Shown one piece after another: positions 8,786-17,075 of a stretch of 64,000 nucleotides of DNA. The position numbers and the translations under genes were made by a program. A model generated the notes under the pieces. The model was not told the origin of the DNA. It made no database searches and saw nothing but the letters and a program-made list of their open reading frames with translations. The DNA lies in NCBI GenBank assembly GCA_902363145.1, contig CABIZB010000001.1, positions 558,001-622,000 of the forward strand. The letters are read 5' to 3'. This DNA comes from Oscillospiraceae bacterium (GTDB taxonomy: Bacteria; Bacillota; Clostridia; Oscillospirales; Ruminococcaceae). The stretch's first letter is position 1, and each line of letters begins with the position of its first letter.

Positions 8786-9478
8786 TTAAATTTCCCCCTC
8801 GCTGGCAGGCAGGCGGCTTATGGATACTCCCCATACAACAGCGTCAGCGATCACGCCGACTGCACACATAAGAATTGCGTTTGCCATATGAAATAACTCA
8901 TCAAGCCCGCTGAAGTATATAGCGGTAGTCCGCCAGAAAAACAGAATATAGGCGGTGTAGCCCGCACATAAAACATAGATCACAATGGATAGAATAAACT
9001 GAAACTGAAGTCTGTCCGCAGCGATGCCGAAATATTTAAGTCCCTTGGCGTTTAAAAGCGTTACGATAAGAGCGGAAACAGTAAATATCACAGGCCATAC
9101 AAGATTATCAAGCATATCGCTTTTGGCAAGAGATTCTGCTATCGGGTCTCTCCAGCCGTCAACCTGATAAATATAATAGTTGTCTCCTACGGCATACTTA
9201 TCGCTTTCAAATTCATAGACAGTGAATTCGTCGGTGTGATACTGACCGTACAGATCCTTATATTTATATGCCGCATTAGCAACAGTGTATTTTTCTTTGC
9301 CGCCGCTTTTATAAAAGTTGCTGTTTTCGGTGCTGAACTCGGAAATATCGGTTATCTGTGCAGTTATCCTGTGATATTTTGTATTTTCCTTTATTCCCCA
9401 CGCCAGCCACAGCAGGGAAACTGTAAGCACGGTGAAAGCGCATATAAAACAGGCAGTCTTTTTCAGATTTTTTGTCAC
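8786..9478 (-). CDS. Membrane protein of unknown function (DUF3592-like)
   Basis: A 230-residue protein with one N-terminal membrane segment (residues 8-27), an extracytoplasmic beta-rich domain of about 95 residues (to YAVGDNYYIYQVDGWRDP), then three further membrane segments. The arrangement and the TVYEF...VGDNYYIYQ stretch recall DUF3592 proteins, where a short beta domain lies between membrane helices. The start is GTG with a weak ribosome site. It is encoded between speD and speA, so a role linked to polyamines is possible, but nothing in the sequence shows transport. Confidence 0.72.
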   Translation of the reverse strand: MTKNLKKTACFICAFTVLTVSLLWLAWGIKENTKYHRITAQITDISEFSTENSNFYKSGGKEKYTVANAAYKYKDLYGQYHTDEFTVYEFESDKYAVGDNYYIYQVDGWRDPIAESLAKSDMLDNLVWPVIFTVSALIVTLLNAKGLKYFGIAADRLQFQFILSIVIYVLCAGYTAYILFFWRTTAIYFSGLDELFHMANAILMCAVGVIADAVVWGVSISRLPASEGEI

Positions 9479-9502
9479 AGTATCAGCTCATTTCAAGGTG
9501 TA

Positions 9503-10309
9503 TCAGAATATGTTCATTCCGCTGAATATCTCTATCATCTCACGTCTTAACAGGTCGTTAATTTCAAGTCGCCTTTTGGGTGCAAGCTCGTAGGTGTCGG
9601 TATTGAAAAGATAATTCTGGAGGAATATCTCCTTTATCATCATTTTGGTGTGGAAAATATTTGCCTGATATACGTTGATGTCGATAGCGTCATACTTTTC
9701 AAGGGTGTCCTTGGCGATATAGTCCTGAATGGAGGTGATATCGTGGTCGATGAAAAGCTTTTTGCCCTTTTCGTCACGGGTAAAGCCTCTTACTCGGTAA
9801 TCAATGGTAATGATATCGGAATCAAAGCTGCCGATAAGATAATCAAGTGATTTAAGAGGAGTTATCTCGCCGCAGGTGGAAACGTCAATATCAACACGGA
9901 ATGTTGTGATGGCGTTGTCGGGGTGAAACTCGGGATAGGTGTGAACAGTTAAATGGCTCTTGTCAAGATGCCCTGCAATATCCCTTTTCTGGGGAACTCC
10001 ACGCATATTGCAGGACTCGTCAATATCGTCCCTGTCAAGGTGTTCCTCGGAAATAAGCAGCGTGACCGACGCACCCTGAGGCTCGTAGTCCTGCTTTGAA
10101 ATGTTCAGTACGTGTGCACCGATAGCATCGGTAACGTCGCAGAGGATCTTGGTAAGTCTATCGGAGTTATACTGTTCGTCGATATACTTAATATAGTCCT
10201 GCTGCTCCCTGGGACTCTTTGCATAGCAAATATCATAGATATTGAAGCTTAGAGTTTTGGTGAGATTATTAAACCCGTAAAGCTTGAGCTTATCGTTCAA
10301 CCCTAACAT
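9503..10309 (-). CDS. speD: S-adenosylmethionine decarboxylase proenzyme, E. coli type
   Basis: A 268-residue pyruvoyl enzyme of the long bacterial SpeD type, collinear with E. coli SpeD. Self-cleavage should occur at the Lys-Ser of [18 protein letters not shown], the serine becoming the pyruvoyl group. Other matches are [28 protein letters not shown] and [13 protein letters not shown]. The product supplies the aminopropyl donor for SpeE. The ATG at 10309 is preferred to an adjacent GTG because of AAAGGA spacing. It is the first gene of the operon and has a structured leader of about 150 bases. Confidence 0.95.
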   Translation of the reverse strand: MLGLNDKLKLYGFNNLTKTLSFNIYDICYAKSPREQQDYIKYIDEQYNSDRLTKILCDVTDAIGAHVLNISKQDYEPQGASVTLLISEEHLDRDDIDESCNMRGVPQKRDIAGHLDKSHLTVHTYPEFHPDNAITTFRVDIDVSTCGEITPLKSLDYLIGSFDSDIITIDYRVRGFTRDEKGKKLFIDHDITSIQDYIAKDTLEKYDAIDINVYQANIFHTKMMIKEIFLQNYLFNTDTYELAPKRRLEINDLLRREMIEIFSGMNIF

Positions 10310-10337
10310 CACGTTCCTTTCGGATCATATTTTAACA

Positions 10338-10363
10338 GAGCTTTTGCCGAAAGCAAAGTGCTC
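10338..10363 (-). promoter_or_regulatory. Hairpin in the speD leader close to the start codon
   Basis: In the speD transcript GAGC and TTTGC pair with GCAAA and GCTC around a TTTCG loop. The hairpin ends about 29 bases before the ATG and has no T-run, so it is not a terminator. It may influence ribosome access. Confidence 0.45.
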
Positions 10364-10368
10364 CGATG

Positions 10369-10440
10369 TAATACTAATCTCTAATCAACCTACAAACAAA
10401 TTCTCGGCTTTGCCTATAGAACGATCAGAGTTTAGCATAA
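10369..10440 (-). promoter_or_regulatory. Long imperfect hairpin in the speD leader (element A)
   Basis: The leader RNA can fold a 27-base arm starting at ATGCTAAACTCTGATCG onto a 3' arm ending GATTAGAGATTAGTAT. In the sense of the speD transcript only two of 27 positions are unpaired; seven differences from perfect complementarity are G-U pairs. The ends resemble those of the element at 42188-42288, which is also in a leader. It could be a cis-acting RNA or a small mobile hairpin. Confidence 0.55.
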
Positions 10441-10469
10441 GCATATTTATACATTATTACACATTATAT

Positions 10470-10498
10470 ATAATAACCGCAATCCACCCAAAAGTCAA
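10470..10498 (-). promoter_or_regulatory. Sigma-A promoter of the polyamine operon
   Basis: TTGACT at 10498-10493 and TATTAT at 10475-10470 on the minus strand with a 17-base spacer. Transcription would start near 10463, giving a leader of about 150 bases before speD. Confidence 0.8.
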
Positions 10499-10648
10499 GG
10501 GAATTGCCAAAAATAAAAATTATTTTTGCTGTAACCGATTACGCTCGAAAACAAAATTCGGTAACTGATTTTTTTCCGTGATGCGCATGATAAGCCTTGC
10601 AGGGCGCTTTCTTATAATGTGACAAATTGGTTACATTTATAATAATTA

Positions 10649-10677
10649 TTGACATAAGCTGCAAAATACGGTAAAAT
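10649..10677 (+). promoter_or_regulatory. Sigma-A promoter of the Big2/GH25 gene
   Basis: TTGACA, 17 bases, TAAAAT, 48 bases before the start codon. Just upstream, near 10618-10635, TGTGACAAATTGGTTACA is partly palindromic and could be an operator. The rest of the region between the two divergent promoters shows no gene. Confidence 0.8.
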
Positions 10678-10725
10678 TAAATAAGTGTTGAACAAACAAA
10701 GAAAAATACTGAAAGGATCTCGAAA

Positions 10726-12567
10726 ATGAAGCGTTATACCAGAAGAGCTTTGGCGCTTGTGTCGGCTGCGGTAATGGTCATGTGCGGCGGAGCGTCCGCA
10801 TTTGCAGATTTTACCGACCCCGCTTACGCTTATGCCGATTTCAGCAGGAACAAAACGGACAGCAGCGATACTGCGTCAGGCGGCGATAATACGGATACTA
10901 CTGACGAAGATACCGTCACCGATGATACAGATAACACGGACGACGGCGCTGACGAGGTAACTGACGATACCGAAACAGGGCAGACCACTGAGGAAGTGGA
11001 TACCTCCGACGGCGTTGTTACCAAGCCTGCAAAGGAAGTTACCATTTACAGCTATAAATCCACAGTCTATGCAGGGGATACCTTTAAAATAGGCTGCCGC
11101 CTGAAGCCGTCAAATTCGGACGATGTGCTGACCTATTCCAGCTCCGGCAAAAAGGTGGCAACGGTTGATTCCAAGGGAAATGTCACCGCAGTGGCAAAGG
11201 GCACGGCTATAATCACAGTAAAGGCATCATCGGGCGTAAAGGACAGATTTGCCCTTACCGTCAAGGCAGCTCCCGTTGAGGAGGATACCTCTTCCGATGA
11301 TATTATCGAGGATACAGGCGATAACGGTGATAACAGCGGAAGCGACAGCAAAACACCTGCTTCATCTTCCGATAAAGCAAAGTCCATTGAGCTTAAACAC
11401 AGCTCCGTGACTATATACGAGGGCGATACATATAAAATAATCTACGAGCTGGCTCCCTCCGACTGCACAGATACTGTTTCATTCCGCTCGCTCAATAAGG
11501 CAGTGGCTTCCGTAAGCAGTGACGGCGTTGTCACCGCAAGGGGAGCAGGCAACACAAGGATCGTCTGCAAAACAGGCAGCGGAAAAAGCATAAAGCTCAA
11601 CGTCAATGTTGTTTCCGTTATGAGCCAGGAAGAGCAGGATAAGTCATATGAGGAAAAGATAACCAAGGAATATGACGCAAACGGCGATCTGGTTCCTTCA
11701 ATGGTAAAATTTGCCGAGGAATCCGCAGGCGTTCAGGTAGGTCAGAAAGTCCTGCTTGATGCAAGGATTTATCCCGCAGGTGCAAAATATACATACACCA
11801 TCGAGTCGGATAATCCTTCTGTGGTAAAGGTCAATCGCAAGGGCGAGATAACAGGCATCAAGGAAGGCAACGCTGTCATCACACTTTCCACCGACAACGG
11901 CAAGACAGACAGCGTGTATGTCACCGTTTACGGCAGCAGGATAGCAGGAATTGACGTTTCCAAGTGGAACGGAGATATAAACTGGAAGCGTGTCAAGAGC
12001 AGCGGCAAGGCTCAGTTTGCAATGATAAGAGCCTCCTACGGCTATGAGGACACCGACCCAATGCTTGCAAAGAATGTGGCAGGCTGCGAAAAGTATGATA
12101 TTCCCTACGGATTTTATCATTATATGTATGCACGCAACGTTTCCGAGGCAAGAAAGGAAGCTGCATATTTCCTGAATGCCATCAGCGACTATTCGCCCGA
12201 ATATCCCGTGGTGCTGGATATTGAGGAAGATTTCTACAAGTCAATGCCAAGGCGTGATGTTACCGATATCGTCACCACGTTTATGGAAGCACTTGAAAAT
12301 TCCGGCTATTACGCAATGATATACAGCTATGCCAAGTTCTTTGACGATAATCTTATAATGGATAAGATAGAAAAGTACGATATCTGGGTTGCCTGCTGGG
12401 GCGATGAAGTAAAGCTTGCTGAAAACTACAGCTACCACTACGGAATGTGGCAGTACAGCGAGGTCGGCAGGATATCGGGAATAGATGAATATGTTGATCT
12501 CAACTACTCATTCAAGAATTATCGTGACACTATAAGAAAGTATGGACTTAATAATCTGAAAAGATAA
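10726..12567 (+). CDS. Secreted Big2-domain GH25 muramidase
   Basis: A 613-residue secreted cell-wall hydrolase. A signal peptide (residues 1-27, ending SAFA) is followed by a Thr/Asp/Ser-rich linker, two Big2 immunoglobulin-like domains (about 104-185 and 218-297), a third Big2-like domain (about 335-404) and a C-terminal glycoside hydrolase family 25 domain (406-605). The GH25 domain starts GIDVSKWNGDINW with the conserved Asp and has the catalytic DxE in PVVLDIEEDF; YGFYHYMYA and MWQYSEVGRISGID are typical. It should cleave the MurNAc-GlcNAc bond of peptidoglycan. It stands alone with its own promoter and terminator. Confidence 0.93.
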   Translation: MKRYTRRALALVSAAVMVMCGGASAFADFTDPAYAYADFSRNKTDSSDTASGGDNTDTTDEDTVTDDTDNTDDGADEVTDDTETGQTTEEVDTSDGVVTKPAKEVTIYSYKSTVYAGDTFKIGCRLKPSNSDDVLTYSSSGKKVATVDSKGNVTAVAKGTAIITVKASSGVKDRFALTVKAAPVEEDTSSDDIIEDTGDNGDNSGSDSKTPASSSDKAKSIELKHSSVTIYEGDTYKIIYELAPSDCTDTVSFRSLNKAVASVSSDGVVTARGAGNTRIVCKTGSGKSIKLNVNVVSVMSQEEQDKSYEEKITKEYDANGDLVPSMVKFAEESAGVQVGQKVLLDARIYPAGAKYTYTIESDNPSVVKVNRKGEITGIKEGNAVITLSTDNGKTDSVYVTVYGSRIAGIDVSKWNGDINWKRVKSSGKAQFAMIRASYGYEDTDPMLAKNVAGCEKYDIPYGFYHYMYARNVSEARKEAAYFLNAISDYSPEYPVVLDIEEDFYKSMPRRDVTDIVTTFMEALENSGYYAMIYSYAKFFDDNLIMDKIEKYDIWVACWGDEVKLAENYSYHYGMWQYSEVGRISGIDEYVDLNYSFKNYRDTIRKYGLNNLKR

Positions 12568-12577
12568 TGATACAGCA

Positions 12578-12611
12578 AATCTCCTCTGCTTTTGGCAGGG
12601 GAGATTTTTTA
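12578..12611 (+). terminator. Rho-independent terminator of the GH25 gene
   Basis: AATCTCCTCTGC pairs with GCAGGGGAGATT around TTTTG, followed by a run of T. Confidence 0.88.
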
Positions 12612-12638
12612 TAGAAATTGTTATCAGTATAAAACAAA

Positions 12639-12666
12639 AAGTCCTTACAGAAAACTGTAAGGACTT
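12639..12666 (-). terminator. Terminator after the downstream tRNA-Pro
   Basis: On the minus strand AAGTCCTTACAG, loop TTTT, CTGTAAGGACTT and then TTTG. It begins three bases after the CCA end of the tRNA. Confidence 0.88.
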
Positions 12667-12668
12667 CA

Positions 12669-12746
12669 TGGTCGGAGTGACGGGACTTGAACCCACGGCC
12701 TCTACCACCCCAAGGTAGCGCTCTAGCCAAACTGAGCTACACCCCG
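12669..12746 (-). tRNA. tRNA-Pro (anticodon GGG), downstream copy
   Basis: A 78-base cloverleaf including an encoded CCA. Acceptor CGGGGTG pairs with CACTCCG, the D stem is GCTC/GAGC, the anticodon stem is CTACC/GGTAG around the loop TTGGGGT giving anticodon GGG, and the T stem GTGGG/CCCGT closes on TTCAAGT. It is identical base for base to the copy at 12825-12902. No promoter of its own is obvious. Confidence 0.95.
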
Positions 12747-12779
12747 ACATTTTAAAGGGGATAAACAAGTAAGAAGAAT

Positions 12780-12821
12780 AAAAAGACTTGTTTGCAACAT
12801 TATATTGAAACAAGTCTTTTT
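12780..12821 (-). terminator. Strong hairpin between the two tRNA-Pro genes
   Basis: A 14-base perfect inverted repeat, AAAAAGACTTGTTT and AAACAAGTCTTTTT, with a 14-base loop, works as a terminator in either direction. The loop, read on the minus strand, contains TATAAT. Confidence 0.8.
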
Positions 12822-12824
12822 ATC

Positions 12825-12902
12825 TGGTCGGAGTGACGGGACTTGAACCCACGGCCTCTACCACCCCAAGGTAGCGCTCTAGCCAAACTGAGCTACACCC
12901 CG
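12825..12902 (-). tRNA. tRNA-Pro (anticodon GGG), upstream copy
   Basis: Same 78-base sequence as the copy 156 bases away, with all four arms, anticodon GGG and encoded CCA. It is the promoter-proximal copy, about 47 bases after the expected transcription start. Confidence 0.95.
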
Positions 12903-12955
12903 ACAAAACAGAAGTTACTCTTGTTTTACTTGTTATCGTTTCTGACGACTTTTAT

Positions 12956-12984
12956 ATTATATCATAACGGAATACGTTTGTCAA
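12956..12984 (-). promoter_or_regulatory. Consensus promoter for tRNA-Pro
   Basis: TTGACA at 12984-12979 and TATAAT at 12961-12956 on the minus strand, spacer 17. This is a perfect sigma-A match, as expected for a stable RNA gene. Confidence 0.9.
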
Positions 12985-13087
12985 GCTTTTTTTGAAATTT
13001 TCCCTTTTAAGGCTTATTTGTCGGAAAATGGTTTAAATGCGTGATTTTTGACAGCTAAGTCTCATATGTCACACTTTATTTACAAAA

Positions 13088-13121
13088 TTATCCGCAGTAT
13101 GATAAAGCACACTGCGGATAA
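13088..13121 (-). terminator. Terminator downstream of the MscS gene
   Basis: TTATCCGCAGT and ACTGCGGATAA form an 11-base stem with a 12-base loop; on the minus strand it is followed by TTTTG. It begins four bases after the stop codon. Confidence 0.75.
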
Positions 13122-13125
13122 GATC

Positions 13126-14067
13126 TTATGCGTTGTTCTTGATGTTAACGTCCAGCTTGGAGTAGGGGATCTCAATGCCGTTCTTGTCAAAGGCAGTCTT
13201 GACGTTCTCGATCATATCATGATAAACTGTCCAGTAATCGGAGGTCTTTGTCCATACTCTCATAGTGATATCCACCGAGCTTGCGCCAAGGTTCGATACT
13301 CTTGCGAAAGGTGCAAATGCGCCCGCTTCCTTTACTGTCAGGGGGTGAGCGCTGATAACGCCGTTGATGATGTCAATAGCCTTGCGGAAATCCTGCTCGT
13401 AGGAAACGCTGAATACCAGATCAACACGGCGCTTGTCCTCACGGCTGAAATTGGTGATAGTTCCGCTGGAGACCATGCCGTTCGGGATATATACTATTTT
13501 ATTGTCAAGAGTAACAAGCTTTGTTGAAAGGATCCTGATGTCGTCAACAACCCCCTCTATGCCGTTTGTGATAACGTAGTCACCCTTGCAGAACGGCTTT
13601 GTGAAAAGAATGATGAAGCCCCCTGCGATGTTTGAAAGGCTGTTCTGGAGAGCAAGACCGATGGCAACGCCTGCCGCACCTATTACTGTGATGATAGATG
13701 TCATGGGTATTCCCAGAACGGAAAGGGCGATTACAATGACAAATGCCGACAGTATGATGTTTGTAAGGGATTTGAGGAAGCCCTGTGCAGTCTCATCAAT
13801 GTGAGACCTGCCCATGCACCTGTCAACGAATTTCATAATGAGCTTTGTTATGAATTTTCCCACCAGGAAGATCACTACTGCGATTATAACTGTGGGAAGG
13901 TAGGCGATTATTGACTCGCCGAATTTTTTGAGCATATCGCCTGTAACGCTGCCCTTGGCAACTGCGTCCATAACGACCTCTGCCTCGCTGACTATCTCGG
14001 GAGCTGTAGTCTCGGCGACTGTATCAGCTACCTCGCTGATAGCTTCTGTTACTGCTGTTTCTTCCAA
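13126..14067 (-). CDS. Small-conductance mechanosensitive channel (MscS family)
   Basis: A 313-residue MscS-type channel that opens under membrane tension and protects against osmotic downshock. After an unusual acidic/Thr-rich N-terminus of about 45 residues come three membrane segments; the pore-lining TM3 is the Gly/Ala-rich IGAAGVAIGLALQNSLSN. The MscS beta domain follows (KPFCKGDYVITNGIEGVV, VYIPNGMVSSGTITNFS) and then the C-terminal alpha/beta domain. Length is near the E. coli MscS value of 286. A promoter (ATGACA, 18 bases, TATAAT at 14127-14098) lies just upstream. Confidence 0.93.
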   Translation of the reverse strand: MEETAVTEAISEVADTVAETTAPEIVSEAEVVMDAVAKGSVTGDMLKKFGESIIAYLPTVIIAVVIFLVGKFITKLIMKFVDRCMGRSHIDETAQGFLKSLTNIILSAFVIVIALSVLGIPMTSIITVIGAAGVAIGLALQNSLSNIAGGFIILFTKPFCKGDYVITNGIEGVVDDIRILSTKLVTLDNKIVYIPNGMVSSGTITNFSREDKRRVDLVFSVSYEQDFRKAIDIINGVISAHPLTVKEAGAFAPFARVSNLGASSVDITMRVWTKTSDYWTVYHDMIENVKTAFDKNGIEIPYSKLDVNIKNNA

Positions 14068-14273
14068 AATATCATATCCTTTCGTGAGTTGGTTATTATT
14101 ATAATTATAATATTATCCGCCTGTCATTTGATGTATTTTGTTTTGCATATAAGTTAATATCTGATTTAATTTGCATAATAATTATCGCAATAAAGTGATA
14201 TCACAGCATTGCAGAAAAATCTGAAATAAAATTTGTTATAATGTAAAATAATATATTAAATTTGAAAAGATGC

Positions 14274-14302
14274 TTGAATTTCCTTATAAACTATATTATA
14301 AT
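14274..14302 (+). promoter_or_regulatory. Promoter of the amino-acid ABC transporter
   Basis: TTGAAT, 17 bases, TATAAT, ending 52 bases before the chosen start of the binding-protein gene. The remaining part of this AT-rich intergenic region holds no gene. Confidence 0.7.
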
Positions 14303-14354
14303 AAGTGTAAATATGATTCCATAACTGGGGTTTATGAAAGGAAGTTCATTTAGT

Positions 14355-15143
14355 ATGAAATTAAAGAAGTTAATATCTGTAGCAGCTGCAGCAGTTCTCT
14401 CCGCTGCAATGTTCACAGGCTGCGGAAGCAAGGCTCCCGAAAATACCGTTTTCTCCATTGATGACCTTAACGGCAAGAAGATAGGCGTTCAGCTTGGTAC
14501 AGTTGGCGATACCTATGCTTCCGATGTTGAGGGCGCTACCGTTGAGCGTTACAACAAGGGCGCTGATGCAGTTCAGGCTCTCAAGCAGGGCAAGATCGAT
14601 GCAGTTATCATCGACCTCCAGCCCGCTACCGTATTTGTAAGCCAGAACAGTGATTCCCTTACTATTCTTGATGACAAGTATCCCGATGAGAACTACGCTA
14701 TCGCTATCAAGAAGGATAACGACGAGCTTACCCAGCAGATAAATGACGCTCTTGCACAGCTCGAGTCTAACGGCACTCTTGAGCAGATCAAGTCCAACTG
14801 GATCGGCGATGAGGCAGGTCAGCACCCCTACACCTCTCCCGAGGGCATTCAGTATGACGGCACTATCGTAATGGCAACCAACGCCGAGTTCCCTCCTTAC
14901 GAGAGCATGAGCGGCGAGGACGTTGTAGGCTTTGACGCTGATATGATGAAGGCTGTCTGCGATATTCTCGGCAAGGACCTTAAGATCGACAACATGGAGT
15001 TCGATTCCATCATTGCCGCTGTTCAGACAGGCAAGGCTGACGTTGGCGTTGCAGGTATGACCGTTACCGAGGACAGACTTGAAAACGTAAACTTCTCTGA
15101 TCCCTATACTACAGCAACACAGGTAATTATTGTAAGAAAGTAA
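14355..15143 (+). CDS. Amino-acid ABC transporter binding lipoprotein with circularly permuted domains
   Basis: A 262-residue lipoprotein: signal peptide residues 1-22 with lipobox FTGC, Cys23 lipidated. It belongs to the SBP_bac_3 family, but the order of the halves is reversed. Residues 33-150 carry what is normally the second half (FSIDDLNGKKIGVQLGTVGD, VQALKQGKIDAVIID, YAIAIKKDNDEL, ALAQLESNGTLEQIKSNW). After a linker, residues 169-262 carry what is normally the first half (MATNAEFPPYE, VGFDADMMKAV, MEFDSIIAAVQTGKADVG, GMTVTEDRLENVNFSDPY) and stop at QVIIVRK, the usual hinge. ATG 14355 suits the ribosome site and signal peptide. Polar amino acids are the likely ligands. Confidence 0.9.
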   Translation: MKLKKLISVAAAAVLSAAMFTGCGSKAPENTVFSIDDLNGKKIGVQLGTVGDTYASDVEGATVERYNKGADAVQALKQGKIDAVIIDLQPATVFVSQNSDSLTILDDKYPDENYAIAIKKDNDELTQQINDALAQLESNGTLEQIKSNWIGDEAGQHPYTSPEGIQYDGTIVMATNAEFPPYESMSGEDVVGFDADMMKAVCDILGKDLKIDNMEFDSIIAAVQTGKADVGVAGMTVTEDRLENVNFSDPYTTATQVIIVRK

Positions 15144-15156
15144 ACCATTTAAATTT

Positions 15157-15188
15157 TGCGGCTGTCAGCAGTCTTGCGGGCAGCCGCA
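15157..15188 (+). promoter_or_regulatory. Hairpin between binding-protein and permease genes
   Basis: TGCGGCTG and CAGCCGCA form an 8-base stem with a 16-base loop, without a T-run. Such hairpins commonly protect the upstream message or reduce read-through, giving more binding protein than permease; that role is inferred. Confidence 0.5.
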
Positions 15189-15212
15189 TTCAGTTTGGAA
15201 GTGATGCTATTT

Positions 15213-15941
15213 ATGATTCAGGATATTATAACGATGATTCAGGATTTTATAACGAATTTTGCTGACAAGTTCTATAAGACCTTTATCGTGGACGACCGCT
15301 GGAAATACCTTACAAACGGCCTTAAAAACACGATAGTTATTACGCTTTTTGCCGTAATGCTGGGCATCGTTCTGGGATTTCTCATTGCAATAGTCCGTTC
15401 CACCCACGACAAGACAGGAAAGCTCAAATTCCTGAATGTTCTGGCAAAGATATACCTTACAGTCATCAGAGGTACGCCTGTTGTAGTTCAGCTGCTTATA
15501 ATTTACTTTGTTATTTTCGCATCGGTTTCCGTTGATAAGATATTTGCGGCGGTGCTGGCGTTCGGTCTGAACTCTGCTGCATATGTTGCCGAGATAGTCC
15601 GTTCGGGCATAATGTCCGTTGATAACGGTCAGTTTGAGGCAGGCTCAAGCCTTGGCCTCAACTATGCTCAGACAATGATGTACATTATTATCCCGCAGGC
15701 GTTCAAGAATGTTCTGCCCTCTCTTGCAAACGAGTGCATCGTTTTGCTGAAAGAGACTTCTGTTGCAGGATATATTGCCGTGCAGGATCTTACCAAGGGC
15801 GGCGATACTATCCGTTCCGCAACATATGAGCCGTTTATGCCCCTTATTGCCGTAGCAATCATCTATCTTGTGATCGTTATGGTACTTACTCACTTTGTTA
15901 CAAAGCTCGAAAGGAGGCTGGCGGCTAATGATAAGCGTTGA
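15213..15941 (+). CDS. Amino-acid ABC transporter permease
   Basis: A 242-residue inner-membrane permease of the HisM/GlnP family. It has about five membrane segments and the EAA loop that docks the ATPase, here [18 protein letters not shown] followed by [28 protein letters not shown] is another family signature. ATG 15213 was chosen because GGAAG lies ten bases upstream; ATG 15204 is possible, and longer starts would run through the hairpin. Its 3' end overlaps the ATPase gene by 14 bases. A single permease gene implies a homodimer. Confidence 0.93.
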   Translation: MIQDIITMIQDFITNFADKFYKTFIVDDRWKYLTNGLKNTIVITLFAVMLGIVLGFLIAIVRSTHDKTGKLKFLNVLAKIYLTVIRGTPVVVQLLIIYFVIFASVSVDKIFAAVLAFGLNSAAYVAEIVRSGIMSVDNGQFEAGSSLGLNYAQTMMYIIIPQAFKNVLPSLANECIVLLKETSVAGYIAVQDLTKGGDTIRSATYEPFMPLIAVAIIYLVIVMVLTHFVTKLERRLAANDKR

Positions 15942-16653
15942 AAATCTCTGTAAATCCTTTGGTGATCTGGAAATACTCAAAGGCATCACCGAGAACATCG
16001 AAAAGGGCGAGAAGGTCGTTATCATAGGCCCCTCAGGCTCAGGAAAAAGTACATTTCTGCGCTGCCTCAATCTTCTTGAAAAGCCCACTTCCGGCAGTAT
16101 CATTTTCGAGGGAACGGACATCACCCATTCAAGCGAAAAAGAGCTTAATCTCATGCGCCAGAAGATGGGAATGGTGTTCCAGCACTTCAACCTGTTTGCT
16201 AACCTGAGTATAATAAATAACATCACTCTTGCTCCCGTAAAGCTGAAGCTCATGACCAAGGAAGAGGCAGAGGCTAAGGCAGAGGGGCTGCTGAAAAAAG
16301 TAGGACTTCTTGATAAGGCTTATAATTATCCCTCGCAGCTTTCTGGCGGTCAGAAGCAGAGAATCGCCATTGCCCGTTCACTGGCAATGAATCCCGATGT
16401 AATGCTTTTTGATGAGCCTACATCAGCCCTTGACCCCGAAATGGTTGGCGAAGTCCTGAACATCATGACCGAGCTTGCCGATGACGGCATGACCATGGTC
16501 GTGGTAACTCACGAAATGGGCTTTGCCCGTGAGGTTGCATCAAGGGTAATGTTCATGGCTGACGGCGTTATCATGGAGCAGAATCCTCCCAAGGAGTTCT
16601 TTGAAAACCCGCATAACCCCAGACTGAAAGAATTTCTCTCAAAGGTGCTTTGA
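15928..16653 (+). CDS. Amino-acid ABC transporter ATP-binding protein
   Basis: A 241-residue ATPase of the GlnQ/HisP family. Walker A is GPSGSGKST, the Q-loop lies in [13 protein letters not shown], the signature is [17 protein letters not shown], Walker B is [14 protein letters not shown], and the switch His is in [14 protein letters not shown]. This last phrase is characteristic of polar-amino-acid importers. The ATG at 15928 overlaps the permease stop and follows GGAGG by ten bases. Together with the permease and permuted binding protein it forms a complete importer. Confidence 0.96.
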   Translation: MISVENLCKSFGDLEILKGITENIEKGEKVVIIGPSGSGKSTFLRCLNLLEKPTSGSIIFEGTDITHSSEKELNLMRQKMGMVFQHFNLFANLSIINNITLAPVKLKLMTKEEAEAKAEGLLKKVGLLDKAYNYPSQLSGGQKQRIAIARSLAMNPDVMLFDEPTSALDPEMVGEVLNIMTELADDGMTMVVVTHEMGFAREVASRVMFMADGVIMEQNPPKEFFENPHNPRLKEFLSKVL

Positions 16654-17075
16654 TGATGGAAAGCAGGATAGTTATGGGGCTGGAAAATGCTCCCGAAGCA
16701 AAGCTTATCCGACAGACTGTGTTTGTTGATGAGCAGGGTTTCAAAAACGAGTTTGATGATACGGACAATAAAGCCTACCACGGCATTCTCACAGATAACG
16801 GAGAGCCTGTGTCAACGGGTCGGCTCTTTACCGAAAACGGCGATTATCATATCGGCAGGATAGCCGTTATGAAGCCGTACAGAGGAAAGGGTCTCGGCCG
16901 TGAGATAGTTTCTCTTCTCGAAAGCAAGATATCCGAGCTTGGCGGGGGAACGGCAGTTCTCTCAGCTCAGACAAGGGTAAAGGGCTTTTACGAGGCCATG
17001 GGCTACACAGCCTACGGCGATGAATATTTCGATGAATATTGTCCCCATATATCAATGAAAAAGATCATAAAATAA
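16653..17075 (+). CDS. GNAT-family N-acetyltransferase
   Basis: A 140-residue acetyltransferase of the GNAT fold. The acetyl-CoA binding signature is RIAVMKPYRGKGLGREIVSLLE (RGKGLG pyrophosphate loop), followed by AQTRVKGFYEAMGYTAYGDEYFDE, which resembles the ElaA/YjcF type. The N-terminal LIRQTVFVDEQGF is also found in those proteins. The start overlaps the ATPase stop by one base (TGATG), so the gene is translationally coupled to the transporter; the substrate is unknown. Confidence 0.88.
   Translation: MMESRIVMGLENAPEAKLIRQTVFVDEQGFKNEFDDTDNKAYHGILTDNGEPVSTGRLFTENGDYHIGRIAVMKPYRGKGLGREIVSLLESKISELGGGTAVLSAQTRVKGFYEAMGYTAYGDEYFDEYCPHISMKKIIK

Noticed and set aside
10404..10418. The 13-base word ATCGTTCTATAGG is shared by the speD leader and the manA leader.
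   Set aside because: In 64 kb, counting both strands, many 13-base coincidences are expected by chance, and the surrounding bases and structures do not match.
11860..11940. The repeated Big2 domains in the GH25 protein might suggest an adhesin rather than an enzyme.
   Set aside because: The C-terminal domain keeps the GH25 Asp and DxE motif, so muramidase is the better call; the Big2 domains are probably wall-binding spacers.
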